A stretch of 56,371 nt of DNA from NCBI RefSeq assembly GCF_030159055.1, contig NZ_BQXQ01000034.1:1-56371 (forward strand). The letters are read 5' to 3'. Both the position numbers and the translations under genes were made by a program. Source of the stretch: Acidovorax sp. SUPP3334. GTDB taxonomy: Bacteria > Pseudomonadota > Gammaproteobacteria > Burkholderiales > Burkholderiaceae_C. The notes below the pieces were generated by a model. It searched no databases and was not told the origin of the DNA. It saw nothing but the letters and a program-made list of their open reading frames with translations. Shown in pieces: positions 33,448 through 43,785 of this stretch (the stretch's first letter is position 1; the number at the start of each line of letters is the position of its first letter).

Positions 33448-33787
33448 CCGCCGGCCGGCGTCCCGGTCGCCGGTAAAGCGGCTTTGGCGAAAGCCAAAAG
33501 ACGGGCTTTCCGAAGGGTGCCGGATCCGGCCATCGGCAGACCTGCGGCGACCGGCCCGCTCCGAACCCATGCACCTCGGAGCCATGCTGGCCCGGCGTCC
33601 AGGGATACCAGCCAAAAAGGCCTCCAGCGCAATCAAAACTAGGGGGTATTGCTATTCTTTTAATAGCAACCATCTCGACAGCCTGCCCAGGGCGCCTGCG
33701 CCCTGCCTGCCCGGCGTCGCAGGCCTCCCTTATCATCCCGGTCCCCACGACATTGCCCTTCGCCCGATCGACACGGGCCCGCAAGCC
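33448..33787. other. Intergenic region after the ABC permease genes
   Basis: 340 nt without a gene. It contains repeat copy 5 (33613-33669); nothing else is recognisable. The promoter of the flavoprotein gene should lie between 33670 and 33787. Confidence 0.65.
33613..33669 (-). repeat. Comamonadaceae-type intergenic repeat, copy 5
   Basis: In reverse orientation: GCTATTAAAAGAATAGC, CCCCCTAG, TTGATTGCGCTGGAGGCC. It has the cleanest palindromic arms in the window (GCTATT/AATAGC) and closely matches copy 4. Confidence 0.8.
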
Positions 33788-35503
33788 ATGATCCGCCTGT
33801 CAGAAATCAAGCTGCCGCTCGGCGCAGCCGAAACCCCCGAGCCCGCGCTGCATGCAGCGGCCGCCCGCATTCTCGCCGTGCCGCCCGAGGGCATCGCCCA
33901 CGTCCACGTCTTCAAGCGCAGCTTCGATGCGCGCAAGGCCGAGTTGCTGGCGGTGTACATCATCGACATCACCCTGGCCGACCCGGCGCAGGAGGCCGCG
34001 CTGCTGGCGGGCCATGCCGGCCATCCCCACATCCAGCCGACGCCCGACATGGCCTGGCGGCCGGTGGGCCAGGCGCCAGCGGGGCTGGCGCACCGGCCCG
34101 TGGTGGTGGGTTTCGGGCCCTGCGGCATCTTCGCGGCGCTGGTGCTGGCGCAGATGGGGTTCAAGCCCATCGTGCTGGAGCGCGGCCGCGCGGTGCGCGA
34201 GCGCACGCAGGACACCTGGGGCCTTTGGCGGCGGCGCGAACTGCAGGCCGAGTCGAACGTGCAGTTCGGCGAAGGCGGCGCCGGCACGTTCAGCGACGGC
34301 AAGCTCTACAGCCAGATCAAGGACCCGCGCCACCTGGGCCGCAAGGTCATGGAGGAGTTCGTGCAGGCCGGCGCGCCGCCCGAGATCCTCTCGGTGGCGC
34401 ACCCGCACATCGGCACGTTCAAGCTCGTGAAAGTGGTGGAAACGCTGCGCGAGCAGATCATCGCGCTGGGCGGCGAGGTGCGCTTTCAGCAGCGCGTGAC
34501 CGACGTGGTGATCGAGCGGGACGCGGCCGGCCAGCGCCACCTGCGCGGCCTGCAGGTGCTGGACCAGGCCACGGGCCAGTCCCATGCGCTGCGGGCCGAC
34601 CATGTGGTGATGGCGCTGGGCCACAGCTCGCGCGACACCTTCGCCATGCTGTACGAGCGCGGAGTGCACATGGAGGCCAAGCCGTTCTCGGTGGGCTTTC
34701 GCATCGAGCACCCGCAAGGGCTCATCGACCGCGCACGCTGGGGACGGCACGCCGGCCACCCGCTGCTGGGCGCGGCCGACTACAAGCTGGTGCACCACGC
34801 CGGCAACGGCCGCGCGGTGTACAGCTTCTGCATGTGCCCGGGCGGCACCGTGGTGGCCGCCACCAGCGAGCCGAACCGCGTGGTCACCAACGGCATGAGC
34901 CAGTATTCGCGCAACGAGCGCAACGCCAATGCCGGCATGGTGGTCGCCATCGACCCGCACGACTATCCGCACGACCCGGCCGCGTTCGACGCCGCACTGG
35001 GCGGCACCTACGGGGTGCAGGCCCTGGCGAGCGGCGGCACGCCCCACCCGCTGTCGGGGATCGTGCTGCAGCGCCAGCTGGAGTCGAACGCCTACGTGCT
35101 GGGCGGCAGCAACTACAACGCCCCCGCGCAACTGGTGGGCGACTTTCTCGCACGCCGCGCATCGCAGGCGCTGGGCACCGTGGAGCCCTCCTACAAGCCC
35201 GGCGTCACGCTGACCGACCTGGACGCCGCCCTGCCCGGCTACGCCACCCAGGCGCTGCGCGAGGCGCTGCCGGCCTTCGGCAAGAAGATCAAGGGTTTCG
35301 ACATGCACGATGCGGTGCTGACGGGGGTGGAAACGCGCACCTCGTCGCCCCTCAAGATCGGGCGCAACGAGGCCTATCAGAGCCTGAACACCGCCGGCCT
35401 GTACCCCGCTGGCGAAGGCGCGAGCTACGCGGGCGGGATTCTCTCGGCCGGGGTGGACGGCATCAAGGTCGGCGAAGCCGTGGCGCGCGCGCTGCTCGGC
35501 TGA
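33788..35503 (+). CDS. FAD-dependent dehydrogenase-like protein (COG2509 type)
   Basis: 571 residues. An N-terminal ferredoxin-like domain (1-95) precedes a dinucleotide-binding motif VVGFGPCGIFAALVLA (about 106-121) and the sequence FGEGGAGTFSDGKLYS (about 160-175), which is diagnostic for this uncharacterised flavoprotein group. The C-terminal motif LYPAGEGASYAGGILSAGVDG completes the FAD site. Reaction and substrate unknown; members are widespread as single genes. No partner gene is coupled here. Confidence 0.85.
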   Translation: MIRLSEIKLPLGAAETPEPALHAAAARILAVPPEGIAHVHVFKRSFDARKAELLAVYIIDITLADPAQEAALLAGHAGHPHIQPTPDMAWRPVGQAPAGLAHRPVVVGFGPCGIFAALVLAQMGFKPIVLERGRAVRERTQDTWGLWRRRELQAESNVQFGEGGAGTFSDGKLYSQIKDPRHLGRKVMEEFVQAGAPPEILSVAHPHIGTFKLVKVVETLREQIIALGGEVRFQQRVTDVVIERDAAGQRHLRGLQVLDQATGQSHALRADHVVMALGHSSRDTFAMLYERGVHMEAKPFSVGFRIEHPQGLIDRARWGRHAGHPLLGAADYKLVHHAGNGRAVYSFCMCPGGTVVAATSEPNRVVTNGMSQYSRNERNANAGMVVAIDPHDYPHDPAAFDAALGGTYGVQALASGGTPHPLSGIVLQRQLESNAYVLGGSNYNAPAQLVGDFLARRASQALGTVEPSYKPGVTLTDLDAALPGYATQALREALPAFGKKIKGFDMHDAVLTGVETRTSSPLKIGRNEAYQSLNTAGLYPAGEGASYAGGILSAGVDGIKVGEAVARALLG

Positions 35504-35576
35504 TCGGCCCGATTCGGCCGCTGCGCGCCAGTGCGTGCCCCGTCGAGGCACCGGCCAGCCAGCATCGCCACCGCGG

Positions 35577-36011
35577 TCAGCGCACCGCCCAGCGCCCGGG
35601 GCGGAAGTGCCAGCCGCCGGGGCCTGCCTCCCAATGGTGCGGAATCCACACCACGCCCGGGCGTGGCGGCGTGGTCCAGTGGCCGGGCCGCCAGACGTAG
35701 CGCCCGCCGCCCCATTCCCAGAAACCGGCCACCCACACATGCGCCGAAGAAGGCGCGACGGTGAGGGTCTCGGCATACGGCGCGGGCGGCGCGGTGGGCG
35801 CGACGATCACGGTGGGCGCGGGCTCCACCAGAACGGCACGGGCCGGCGGTGGCGGCTCCACGACGACGGCGCGGGGCTCCACCACCACGTGGCGGGGCGG
35901 CGGAGCCACCACGCAGCCCGACAGGGAAGCGGCTGCCGCCAGGGCAGCCAGCAGGCCGCCGACGGCGGGCCTGGGTGAAAGACAAGAAGAAGGACGCGAA
36001 ACGGAAGGCAT
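35577..36011 (-). CDS. YXWXXGXW-repeat lipoprotein
   Basis: 144 residues. Lipobox LSGC puts the lipid-bearing Cys near residue 33. A Pro/Val linker (about 38-80) follows, then the repeats VWVAGFWEWGGGRYVWRPGHW and, downstream, WIPHHWEAGPGGWHFRPGRW (shown here in motif form WxxGxW). Such outer-membrane-associated lipoproteins are abundant in Burkholderiales; function unknown. Monocistronic. Confidence 0.8.
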   Translation of the reverse strand: MPSVSRPSSCLSPRPAVGGLLAALAAAASLSGCVVAPPPRHVVVEPRAVVVEPPPPARAVLVEPAPTVIVAPTAPPAPYAETLTVAPSSAHVWVAGFWEWGGGRYVWRPGHWTTPPRPGVVWIPHHWEAGPGGWHFRPGRWAVR

Positions 36012-36266
36012 GGGCACCCATCCGGGAAGAGTGAAAGATGCGTGCTCAACGCCCGTGGCCCGGGGGCATGTTGACGCCTGGCGGTAAACGCCCGGTAAAG
36101 CGCCTGCACCCGATTGACACGAGGGCAAGCACCCCATCAACCGGGTGGCCCTGATCTCCTCGCAGGACAGCAGACCTGCAGGCCAGACCCCGGCATGCGC
36201 CGCAGGCAGGCAGCGATGCAGCCAGTCGCCGCCGCCGCAGCGGCCCTGCCTGCCCGGCGCCTGCGG

Positions 36267-37841
36267 TCAACGCACCGTGAGCGACGTGCCCGCGGGCAGG
36301 CGGAAGGCTTCCACCAGTTGGGCCAGTTGTTCGGCCTGCACCCGCAGCCCCTGCGCGGCCGCGGACGATTCTTCCACCAGCGCGGCGTTTTGCTGCGTCA
36401 TCTGATCGAGCTGGTTCACGGCTTCGCCGACCTGGCCCAGGCCCGTGCTTTGCTCGCGCGTGGCGGTGCTGATCTCGCCGATGATCGTGGCCACCTGCTG
36501 GACCGAATCGACGATTTCGCCCATCGTGCCGCCTGCCGCATGCACCAGTTGGGAGCCCTCTCCCACTTGGCGCACGCTGTCGCCGATGAGCCCGCCGATT
36601 TCCTTGGCCGCAGTCGCCGAGCGCTGTGCCAGGCTCCGCACTTCGCTCGCCACCACCGCGAAGCCCCGGCCCTGCTCGCCGGCGCGGGCCGCTTCCACTG
36701 CGGCATTCAGCGCCAGGATGTTGGTCTGGAACGCGATGCCGTCGATCACGCTGGTGATGTCGGCAATGCGGCGCGAGGACTGGGCGATGCCGTCCATGGT
36801 GCCCACGACGCGCTCCACCGCATCGCGCCCCTTGCGCGCCACTTCGCTGGCCGAAACCGCCAGGTGCGTGGCCTGCTGGGCCGCATCGGCGCTGTGGCGC
36901 ACGGTGGACAGCAGTTCTTCCATGCTGGCGGCGATCTCCTCCAGGTTGGAGGCGGTCTGCTCGGTGCGGGCGGAGAGGTCCGAATTGCCGGCCGCGATCT
37001 CGGCGCTGGCCCCGGCGACCGACGTGCTGGCCTGCCGCATGCCGATCACCAGCCCCGCCAGGCGCGCCTGCATGCCATCGAGCCTCGCCAGCATGGCACG
37101 CACTTCGTCGCGGTTGCCGGGCTCGACGGGCGGCACGGCGGAGGTCAGATCGCCCTCGGCGATGCGGTCGGCCACCGTGGACGCATGCGACAGCGGCTTG
37201 AGGATGGAGCGCGACAGCGCCACGGCGCACACCAGCGCCAGCAGCAGCCCCAGCACCGACCCGCTCACCAGCAGCACGATGCCCTGGCGCTCGCTGGCGG
37301 CCGCAGCGGCGCGGTCTTCCTCCACCTGCTTGCGCTGGTAGTCGGCCATGTCGTTCACCGCCGCGGCGTACCGGTCGGCCGCCGGACGCAGTTGCTTGCC
37401 GACGGCATCGGGCGGCAGCGTCTCGCCGGCTTTGCGCCGCTTCACCAGATCGTCGCGCGCGCCGCGAAAGGCGTTGCCCGCCGCGTCGATGGCCTCGAAG
37501 ATGCGTTTGGACTCGCTGTCCACCGCCAGTTCTTCCAGTCGCTTGCGCACTTCGGTGGAGCGGGCGGACGTCGCCTTGCGGTCGGCATCGATGCGCGCGG
37601 CATAGGCGGGATTGTCGATTTCAAGCAACGTTTCGGCGCGTGCCGAGCTCAGGACGACGATCGCATGCAGTTCCCGAGCCAGCAGCGCGCGCTCCGCCGA
37701 GGGGCCGCCCAGGCCGTCCGCGATGTCCTGCAACTCCATCAGGCGCCAGATGCCCACCGCAGCGGCCAGCGACATGACCAGGCAGATGACCCCGAAAGCC
37801 AGGGCAAGGCGCAGGGAAAGGCGGGCATTTTGAAAGGTCAT
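36267..37841 (-). CDS. Methyl-accepting chemotaxis protein (Tsr/Tar class)
   Basis: 524 residues: membrane segment 1 (about 10-32), a four-helix-type periplasmic domain (about 33-187), membrane segment 2 (about 190-212), HAMP (about 212-265) and a long coiled-coil signalling domain. The hairpin tip ([20 protein letters not shown], about 383-402) is the conserved CheA/CheW contact site. No C-terminal CheR-tethering pentapeptide is evident. No che genes adjoin it, so it is an orphan receptor. Ligand unknown. Confidence 0.92.
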   Translation of the reverse strand: MTFQNARLSLRLALAFGVICLVMSLAAAVGIWRLMELQDIADGLGGPSAERALLARELHAIVVLSSARAETLLEIDNPAYAARIDADRKATSARSTEVRKRLEELAVDSESKRIFEAIDAAGNAFRGARDDLVKRRKAGETLPPDAVGKQLRPAADRYAAAVNDMADYQRKQVEEDRAAAAASERQGIVLLVSGSVLGLLLALVCAVALSRSILKPLSHASTVADRIAEGDLTSAVPPVEPGNRDEVRAMLARLDGMQARLAGLVIGMRQASTSVAGASAEIAAGNSDLSARTEQTASNLEEIAASMEELLSTVRHSADAAQQATHLAVSASEVARKGRDAVERVVGTMDGIAQSSRRIADITSVIDGIAFQTNILALNAAVEAARAGEQGRGFAVVASEVRSLAQRSATAAKEIGGLIGDSVRQVGEGSQLVHAAGGTMGEIVDSVQQVATIIGEISTATREQSTGLGQVGEAVNQLDQMTQQNAALVEESSAAAQGLRVQAEQLAQLVEAFRLPAGTSLTVR

Positions 37842-37950
37842 GGCAGTTACCGGTGAGAGCGAAGCCACCAGCGGGCAGCCAGTGGCCGCCGACGCGCGTG
37901 GAGTTTGTTTCCCAGTATCGGCGTCGAATCTGACAACTTGATACAACGGC

Positions 37951-37985
37951 AAAAAAAAAGCCGCCGGATCGCTCCAGCGGCTTTT
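37951..37985 (-). terminator. Rho-independent terminator of htpX
   Basis: On the minus strand, AGCCGC (37982-37977) pairs with GCGGCT (37964-37959) across a 12-nt loop, followed by a T9 tract. It lies 50-90 nt downstream of the htpX stop. Confidence 0.85.
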
Positions 37986-38038
37986 CATGGCATTGGCAGC
38001 GGCCGGCAGCCCCGAGGGCTGCAGCCGAACCCGCGGAC

Positions 38039-38911
38039 TCAGGCCTTCGACTGCAGCGCGGCGATGCGCTCTTCGATGGGCGGGTGGGTGCTGAACAGCT
38101 TGCCGATGCCGCCGGCAATGCCCAGGGCCGCCATGTTCTTGGGCAGTTCGGCAGGGTGGGCACCGCCCAGGCGCGCCAGGGCGTCGATCATGGGCTGCTT
38201 GCGGCCCATCAGCTGCGCGGCACCGGCGTCGGCGCGGAACTCGCGCTGGCGGCTGAACCAGGCCACGATGATCGAGGCCAGGAATCCCAGGGCGATGTCC
38301 AGCACGATGGTGGTCACGTAATAACCGATGCCGGGGCCCGAGCTGTTCTCGTCGTTCTTGCGCAGGAAGCTGTCCACCGCATAGCCGATCACGCGGGACA
38401 GGAACACCACGAAGGTGTTCATCACGCCCTGGATCAGCGTCATGGTGACCATGTCGCCGTTGGCGATGTGGGCCACCTCATGGCCGATCACGGCCTCGAC
38501 CTCTTCACGCGTCATGCCCTGCAGCAGCCCGGTGGACACGGCCACCAGCGCGTTGTTCTTGAAGGCGCCGGTGGCGAACGCGTTGGGGTCGCCGGGGAAA
38601 ATGCCGACCTCGGGCATGCCGATGCCGGCCTTGTCGGCGAACTTGCGCACGGTCTCGACGATCCAGGCTTCATCGGCGGAGCCGGTGCCGTCGATGATCT
38701 GCACGCCCGCGCTCCACTTGGCGACGGGCTTGCTGATCAGCAGCGAGATGATGGCGCCGCCGAACCCCATGATGAAGGCAAAGCCCAGCAGCGCCCCCAG
38801 GTTCAGGCCATTGGCGGTGAGGAAGCGGTTGACGCCGAGCAGGCTGGCGACGATGCCCAGCACCACCACGACGGCGACGTTGGTCAACAAGAAAAGCGCG
38901 ATTCGTTTCAT
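38039..38911 (-). CDS. htpX: Protease HtpX
   Basis: 290 residues. M48 membrane metalloprotease involved in quality control of inner-membrane proteins. Two N-terminal membrane segments (5-27, 35-57), zinc motif HEVAH near residue 141-145, third ligand Glu in [10 protein letters not shown] near 222, and two further hydrophobic segments between. Length is standard. Usually induced by envelope or heat stress; no CpxR-type site can be claimed from this sequence. Followed by a strong terminator. Confidence 0.95.
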   Translation of the reverse strand: MKRIALFLLTNVAVVVVLGIVASLLGVNRFLTANGLNLGALLGFAFIMGFGGAIISLLISKPVAKWSAGVQIIDGTGSADEAWIVETVRKFADKAGIGMPEVGIFPGDPNAFATGAFKNNALVAVSTGLLQGMTREEVEAVIGHEVAHIANGDMVTMTLIQGVMNTFVVFLSRVIGYAVDSFLRKNDENSSGPGIGYYVTTIVLDIALGFLASIIVAWFSRQREFRADAGAAQLMGRKQPMIDALARLGGAHPAELPKNMAALGIAGGIGKLFSTHPPIEERIAALQSKA

Positions 38912-39045
38912 CGAAGGGTTCTCCACGAAGGGATACGGGGGGTGTGACCAGCGGCTGGAACGCGCTGTCACAAACCGGAAAGTGGGGGTGATGCGCAGGC
39001 GTTCAAGCCGTGTTCGCAGCGGTGCGATGGCCCTGGTGTGGATTC

Positions 39046-39783
39046 TTATGCGGGGCGCGCGCTGCGGAATACGAGGGAGTCATCATAGAAGCAAAAGTTC
39101 TCGTTCTCGGGCCACCAGCCGGGCACTCCCAGCACCGGCAGCGGCAGGAAGGGCTTGGTCGCCAGGTGCGACGGATCGAGCGCACCCGCCAGCCATGCAT
39201 CCACATCTGCTACCGAATCAATAGCATGCTGCGCTTGATAGACATGCGCCGTGATCGGTTTTCGTGGCGATTCGAGTTTTTCCAGCAGCGCGTGGCCGAA
39301 CAGCACCAGCTGCGCCTGCTGCCACAAGGGCCGCAGATCCACGAACAGCCGCCGCCAGTCCCGCGCCGCGAGCGCCTCCCGCAGCGGCGCGGGGGCGAAC
39401 AGCATGGCGCCGTTTTCATCGAACAGCGTGATCGCATCGCGCAGCGGCCCGCGCACCGCCCCCACCCCGGTGTCAGCGATGGCCAGGGCCTGCAAGGCAT
39501 TGAGCCGGCGCTTGGCCTGCGGATAGCGCAACCAGACCAGGCCGTTGAAGCAGTCGTGCAGGTTGTCGCGCGTGGGAACGGTGCCGGTGTCGAAGATGAA
39601 TTGCTCGTAGGCGACGTCTGCCGGCAACGCCGAATGCGGCACGAACCGCACGGCAGCTCCGGGCATGCGGTTCAGGGCGTCCGGCAGGGGCGTTCCGCCC
39701 TGCCATGCGGCCCGGACCTCGGGGCCCAGTCCTTCGAATGGCTGCAGCCAGGGCGCTGCCGCGCCGAACGCGCCAGGGTCCAC
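39046..39783 (-). CDS. DUF3025 family protein
   Basis: 245 residues; the start is GTG at 39783, 4 nt after the preceding stop. The motif [18 protein letters not shown] (about 92-109) and the C-terminal [20 protein letters not shown] are diagnostic for DUF3025, a family of unknown function common in Beta- and Gammaproteobacteria. The segment around [13 protein letters not shown] (39214-39245) resembles the genomic repeat in base sequence, so a repeat-derived insertion is possible. Probably cotranscribed with pyrC and the NYN gene. Confidence 0.82.
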   Translation of the reverse strand: MDPGAFGAAAPWLQPFEGLGPEVRAAWQGGTPLPDALNRMPGAAVRFVPHSALPADVAYEQFIFDTGTVPTRDNLHDCFNGLVWLRYPQAKRRLNALQALAIADTGVGAVRGPLRDAITLFDENGAMLFAPAPLREALAARDWRRLFVDLRPLWQQAQLVLFGHALLEKLESPRKPITAHVYQAQHAIDSVADVDAWLAGALDPSHLATKPFLPLPVLGVPGWWPENENFCFYDDSLVFRSARPA

Positions 39784-39787
39784 GGAT

Positions 39788-40675
39788 TCAGCGGCCCTCA
39801 GACAGGTAGCGGACCGCGTTGGGCTGCGTCTGGGGACTCAGCTCGAACTGGTCGGGGAATTTCTTGAACAGCTTGGTCGATGCCGTGTTCTTGCCCAGCA
39901 GCTTGGCGTCGTGCAGCAGCTTCACGATGGCGCCCAGCGGCTGCCACTGCCCGGCCTTCAGGGCTGGGGCGTGGTCCAGGATTTGCCGGACGCTGACGGA
40001 CTTGCCAGCGCTTGAGCCCGCAGCATTGCGGCCAGCCGCGGTCCCACCCGTTGCTTTGGTCGCCGTGGCAGAAGTCGCTTTCTTGGCAGCGGCTTTTTTG
40101 GCAGGCGCCTTCTTGGCTGGGGCCGCCTGCTCCGCCGCCTTGGGCGCAGCGGCCTTGCGGGGGGTGGTTTTACGCGCGGGCGTTTTCTTGGCTGCTGGGG
40201 CTTGGGGGGCTGGCGGTGCAGCCACCGCCATGGCGGTGGGGGCCTCGGTCACCGGCTCGGTCTCCTGCCCGACCAGGAACACTTGGTCGTAGGCATTGAC
40301 GGCCTCGGGCGCCATCTTGCCCCGGTCGGACAGGCACACCACCCGGAACCCGCGCTCGCGCAATCGCAGCACCAGAGGCACGAAGTCGGCATCGCCCGAC
40401 CCGATCGCGATGGTGGACGGGCACGATGGCGCATAGGACAGCTCCATCACATCGACCGCCAGGGCCACGTCCGTCGTGTTCTTGGTCAGCGACAGGTTCA
40501 TGTAGGGCCGGATCATGCGGGTGCGCAGCACCTCCCCGAGCCCCTTGAGCTTGTCGGCGCTGCCGTACGCGCGGCGCAGGGACACGCTGCCCTCATGCTG
40601 CTCCAAGGTGCGAAAGGCTTCCTCCACCCAGGCGGGCGCGCACAGGTTGTCGGCGTCGATGAAAAAGGCGGTCAT
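39788..40675 (-). CDS. NYN-domain protein with Ala/Lys linker and OST-HTH-like C-terminus
   Basis: 295 residues. The N-terminal LabA-type NYN domain (1-135) has acidic residues typical of PIN-like nucleases: FIDADNL (Asp7, Asp9), TDVALAVDVME and GSGDADFVPLV. A basic low-complexity linker (about 155-215, repeats of PAKKAPAKKAA) follows, then a helical C-terminal domain (about 222-290, VRQILDHA...GAIVKLLHDAKLL) resembling an OST-HTH/LOTUS module. It is probably an RNase or RNA-binding protein. Lies between pyrC and the DUF3025 gene. Confidence 0.8.
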   Translation of the reverse strand: MTAFFIDADNLCAPAWVEEAFRTLEQHEGSVSLRRAYGSADKLKGLGEVLRTRMIRPYMNLSLTKNTTDVALAVDVMELSYAPSCPSTIAIGSGDADFVPLVLRLRERGFRVVCLSDRGKMAPEAVNAYDQVFLVGQETEPVTEAPTAMAVAAPPAPQAPAAKKTPARKTTPRKAAAPKAAEQAAPAKKAPAKKAAAKKATSATATKATGGTAAGRNAAGSSAGKSVSVRQILDHAPALKAGQWQPLGAIVKLLHDAKLLGKNTASTKLFKKFPDQFELSPQTQPNAVRYLSEGR

Positions 40676-40745
40676 GCGTGGCCTCGCAGGAAATACCGCA
40701 GCACGGCCGCCAAGGCGGACGAGCACACCGGGTACGCGGTGGCGG

Positions 40746-41795
40746 TCACCCCACCACCCGCCACGGCAGCGCCTCGCCCGACCGCAGCGGCTTGAGTACG
40801 GCTTCGCCGAACGCGAAGCTGTCCGGGGGCGTCCAGGATTCGCGGCGCAGGGTGATGGTGCCCTGGTTGCGCGGCAGGCCGTAGAAGGCGGGTCCATGGA
40901 AGCTGGCGAAGCCTTCCAGCTGGTCCAGCGCGCCCGCGTTGTCGAACGCCTCGGCATACATCTCGATGGCCGCATGCGCGGTGTAGCAGCCGGCGCAGCC
41001 GCTCGCGTGCTCTTTCAGGTGCGCGGGGTGCGGTGCGCTGTCGGTGCCCAGAAAGAACTTGTCGCTGCCGCTGGTGGCGGCCTCGACCAGCGCCACACGG
41101 TGCGTCTCGCGTTTGAGCACGGGCAGGCAGTAGTAGTGGGGACGGATGCCGCCGGTGAAGATCGCGTTGCGGTTGTAGAGCAAATGGTGCGCCGTGATGG
41201 TGGCTGCGGTGAAGCGATCGGCCTGCTGCACGTACTGCGCGGCGTCTTTGGTGGTGATGTGCTCGAAGACGATCTTCAGCTCCGGGAAGTCGCGGCGCAG
41301 CGGGATGAGCTGCTGCTCGATGAACGCGGCCTCGCGGTCGAACAGGTCGATGTCGCTACTGGTCACTTCGCCGTGCACCAGCAACAAAAGGCCGGCTTTC
41401 TGCATGGCCTCCAGCGTCTTGTAGGTCTTGCGCAGGTCGGTCACGCCTGCATCGCTGTTGGTGGTGGCGCCTGCGGGGTAGAGCTTGAGCGCGACCACGC
41501 CCGCTTCCTTGGCGCGCACGATTTCCTCGGGCGCCAGGTTGTCGGTGAGGTACAGCGTCATCAGCGGCTCGAAGCTGGCGCCTGGCGGCACGGCCGCCTG
41601 GATGCGCGCCTGGTAGGCGGTGGCCAGGTCCGCGGTGGTCACGGGCGGGCGCAGGTTGGGCATGATGACGGCCCGCCCGAACTGGGCCGCGGTGTGCGGC
41701 ACGACGGTGAGCAGCGCTTCGCCATCGCGCACGTGCAGGTGCCAGTCGTCCGGGCGGGTGATCGTGAGGATGTCGGGGGATTGGGCAGCGGTCAT
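40746..41795 (-). CDS. pyrC: Dihydroorotase
   Basis: 349 residues. Cyclises N-carbamoyl-aspartate to dihydroorotate in pyrimidine synthesis. Zinc ligands HLHVRDG (about 18-24), carboxylated Lys in [14 protein letters not shown] (about 104), HGEV, HITT and the catalytic Asp in GTDSAPH are all visible: class II (PyrC) type. Start 41795 is preferred because GGGAGA lies about 9 nt upstream, whereas it abuts the alternative ATG at 41804. Confidence 0.95.
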   Translation of the reverse strand: MTAAQSPDILTITRPDDWHLHVRDGEALLTVVPHTAAQFGRAVIMPNLRPPVTTADLATAYQARIQAAVPPGASFEPLMTLYLTDNLAPEEIVRAKEAGVVALKLYPAGATTNSDAGVTDLRKTYKTLEAMQKAGLLLLVHGEVTSSDIDLFDREAAFIEQQLIPLRRDFPELKIVFEHITTKDAAQYVQQADRFTAATITAHHLLYNRNAIFTGGIRPHYYCLPVLKRETHRVALVEAATSGSDKFFLGTDSAPHPAHLKEHASGCAGCYTAHAAIEMYAEAFDNAGALDQLEGFASFHGPAFYGLPRNQGTITLRRESWTPPDSFAFGEAVLKPLRSGEALPWRVVG

Positions 41796-41825
41796 GGGCG
41801 CCATTCTCCCATCGCACCGGCCCAT

Positions 41826-41863
41826 GAAAAAACCCTGCCCACCCGCGAAGGTGGACAGGGTAA
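41826..41863 (-). terminator. Rho-independent terminator after the lipoprotein gene
   Basis: Read on the minus strand: ACCCTGtCCACC, a short CG-rich loop, GGTGGgCAGGGT, then T6. A second short hairpin CCCCAA-AAAC-TTGGGG (41865-41880) precedes it. It separates the lipoprotein gene from pyrC. Confidence 0.85.
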
Positions 41864-41908
41864 ACCCCAAAAACTTGGGGCGAGGGGGTTGCTGGGTCAG
41901 CCCCGGGG

Positions 41909-42409
41909 TCAGCAGCCCGAAGGCCGGCTGCCGCGCATCGGCACGATGCCCGAGACGGTGATGCGGTCGCCCGAGCCGTCGGTCGCGGTGAGCGTCTTGT
42001 TGAGAATGCGCACCCGGTCGGAGTCGCGCGATACGGTGGTGTCGCTCCAGTCGGGAGCGCTGAATTCGCGTTGCGAGAACGTGAGGAAGGCCACGTACAG
42101 GTTGCCGGCATTGGGCTGGTAGCGCACGTCGCCGGAGGCCTGGTCGCTCGCGCCGACCTTCTTGGCGCCGTCGAAGCGGAAGCTGCAGACTTCGGGCGAG
42201 GAGCCCACGGGATTCTTCTTTTCCACGTCGGTCAGGTTGATGGTGCCGTCGCCATACACGCCGTTCAGGCCCGAAACGGTGGCGTTGCTCACCGTGAGCA
42301 CGCCCGGCTGGTCGCTCGGGGTTGGATCATCGTCATTGCCCCCGCCACAGGCGGTGAGCAGCACGGCGGTGCAGGCGACGGCGGAACAGGTCTTCAAGAA
42401 AGCATTCAT
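41909..42409 (-). CDS. Putative lipoprotein, unknown function
   Basis: 166 residues. Signal peptide with lipobox LTAC-GGG (Cys21) followed by an Asp/Pro-rich linker. The mature part is strand-rich ([32 protein letters not shown]) with a pair of Cys at about 85 and 166, and no motif I recognise. Likely outer-membrane anchored. Monocistronic, ended by a strong terminator. Confidence 0.7.
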   Translation of the reverse strand: MNAFLKTCSAVACTAVLLTACGGGNDDDPTPSDQPGVLTVSNATVSGLNGVYGDGTINLTDVEKKNPVGSSPEVCSFRFDGAKKVGASDQASGDVRYQPNAGNLYVAFLTFSQREFSAPDWSDTTVSRDSDRVRILNKTLTATDGSGDRITVSGIVPMRGSRPSGC

Positions 42410-42612
42410 GGTGCGTGCAGACAGATCGGGTCAATAAGGGATGTGGCAGCCCGGCGGTATTCGCCGGCCTTTTGCAACGAGCACCGATCCTAGGAAGGGC
42501 CTGCAGCGGGTTTTGTGGGCGGTTGGCAACGCGGGCCGTAGGACAGATTCTTGGCAATCTGACACGGCCCGGCGGCCTGCCCGACGGCGCAATCCAGCCC
42601 TGCCCGTGCGTG

Positions 42613-43770
42613 CTAAGCCGTTGAGGGCGGAAACCGCACGGTGAATCGGGAGCCGCCCTCGGGCCGGTTCTCCACGTCCACCGTGCCGCCCTGGCGGGCC
42701 ACCAGCGCATGGACGATGGACAGCCCCAGCCCCGAGCCCTCCCCACCGTGTCCCGGCGCATGCGGAAAGCGGCGGAAGGGCCGCGCCAGCATTTCAGACG
42801 ACAGGCCAGCGCCCGCGTCGCTCACCTGGAGCACCACGCCCGCCGAAGTCGCCTCGACCACCACGCCGAGCCAGCCACCGTCGCCCGCATGCCGCAGTGC
42901 GTTTTCGACCAGGTTGAACAGCACCTGGCGCAGGCGGTCGGGATCGGCGTTGACCATGGCCGCGCGTGGCGTGGACGGCACCTGCAGATCGAGCACCACG
43001 CCGTGTTCGGCGATGCGGCTGGCATGGCTGGCCAGCGCCTCGCGTACCAGTTCGGCCAGATCCTGCGGCCCCATCTTGAGCGAAAGCTGGCCCGCCTCGG
43101 CCATGGAGAGGGTGTGCAGATCGCCCACCAGCCGCCCCAGGTATTCGACCTGTTCGAGCAAGGCGCGGGACTCGGCCGCATCGGCCTCGATGACGCCGTC
43201 GCAGATCGCGTGCAGGCGGGCGCGCAGCACGGTCAGGGGCGTGCGCAACTCGTGCGAGATGGAGGCGGCCGTGGCGCGGCGCTCGCGCGCCATGTCCTCC
43301 AGCGCGTCGGTCATCTGGTTGAAGTGGCCCACCATCTCGGCCATCTCGCCCTTGTAGCGCCCCGGACGGGCGCGCACGGTGAAGTCGCCCATGGCCACGC
43401 GCGTGGCCGCTTCGGCCATGGAAGCGACGGGCTGCGTCACCAGGCGCGACACCCAGAACCCCACCGCCAGCCCGAAGGGCAGGCACACCACCAGCCCGAC
43501 GACCAGCGACCACTTCTCGCCGAACAGCAGGTCGCCGCGCCAGTACTGCCCATAGATCGCCATGGCCTTCGGGCTGTCCTCCTGGTCGTTGTCGTTGAGT
43601 TCGTCCAGCTCCTGCTGCACGCTGGCCGGCAGGCTGCGGTAGAAGTCGCGGTACTGGATTTCGGAAAACACCGCCACGCTGGCCGCCAGCAGGCCCATGG
43701 TGGCGAGCAGCGTCCCGGCGATGTACAGCCCGAAGCGGACCCAGATGCGATCGAGGATGGAGCCTTGCAT
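42613..43770 (-). CDS. Sensor histidine kinase (BaeS/CpxA class)
   Basis: 385 residues: membrane segments about 13-35 and 87-109 around a short acidic periplasmic loop (ELDELNDNDQED), HAMP (110-162), dimerisation helix with phospho-acceptor His173 (SISHELRTPL), and an HATPase domain with N box (NLVENALRH), G1 (DAGAGL) and G2 (GEGSGLGLSIV) intact. It follows the response regulator by 15 nt. It probably controls the divergent efflux and biosynthesis operon. Confidence 0.9.
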   Translation of the reverse strand: MQGSILDRIWVRFGLYIAGTLLATMGLLAASVAVFSEIQYRDFYRSLPASVQQELDELNDNDQEDSPKAMAIYGQYWRGDLLFGEKWSLVVGLVVCLPFGLAVGFWVSRLVTQPVASMAEAATRVAMGDFTVRARPGRYKGEMAEMVGHFNQMTDALEDMARERRATAASISHELRTPLTVLRARLHAICDGVIEADAAESRALLEQVEYLGRLVGDLHTLSMAEAGQLSLKMGPQDLAELVREALASHASRIAEHGVVLDLQVPSTPRAAMVNADPDRLRQVLFNLVENALRHAGDGGWLGVVVEATSAGVVLQVSDAGAGLSSEMLARPFRRFPHAPGHGGEGSGLGLSIVHALVARQGGTVDVENRPEGGSRFTVRFPPSTA

Positions 43771-43785
43771 GGCGCGGCGCAGGGC

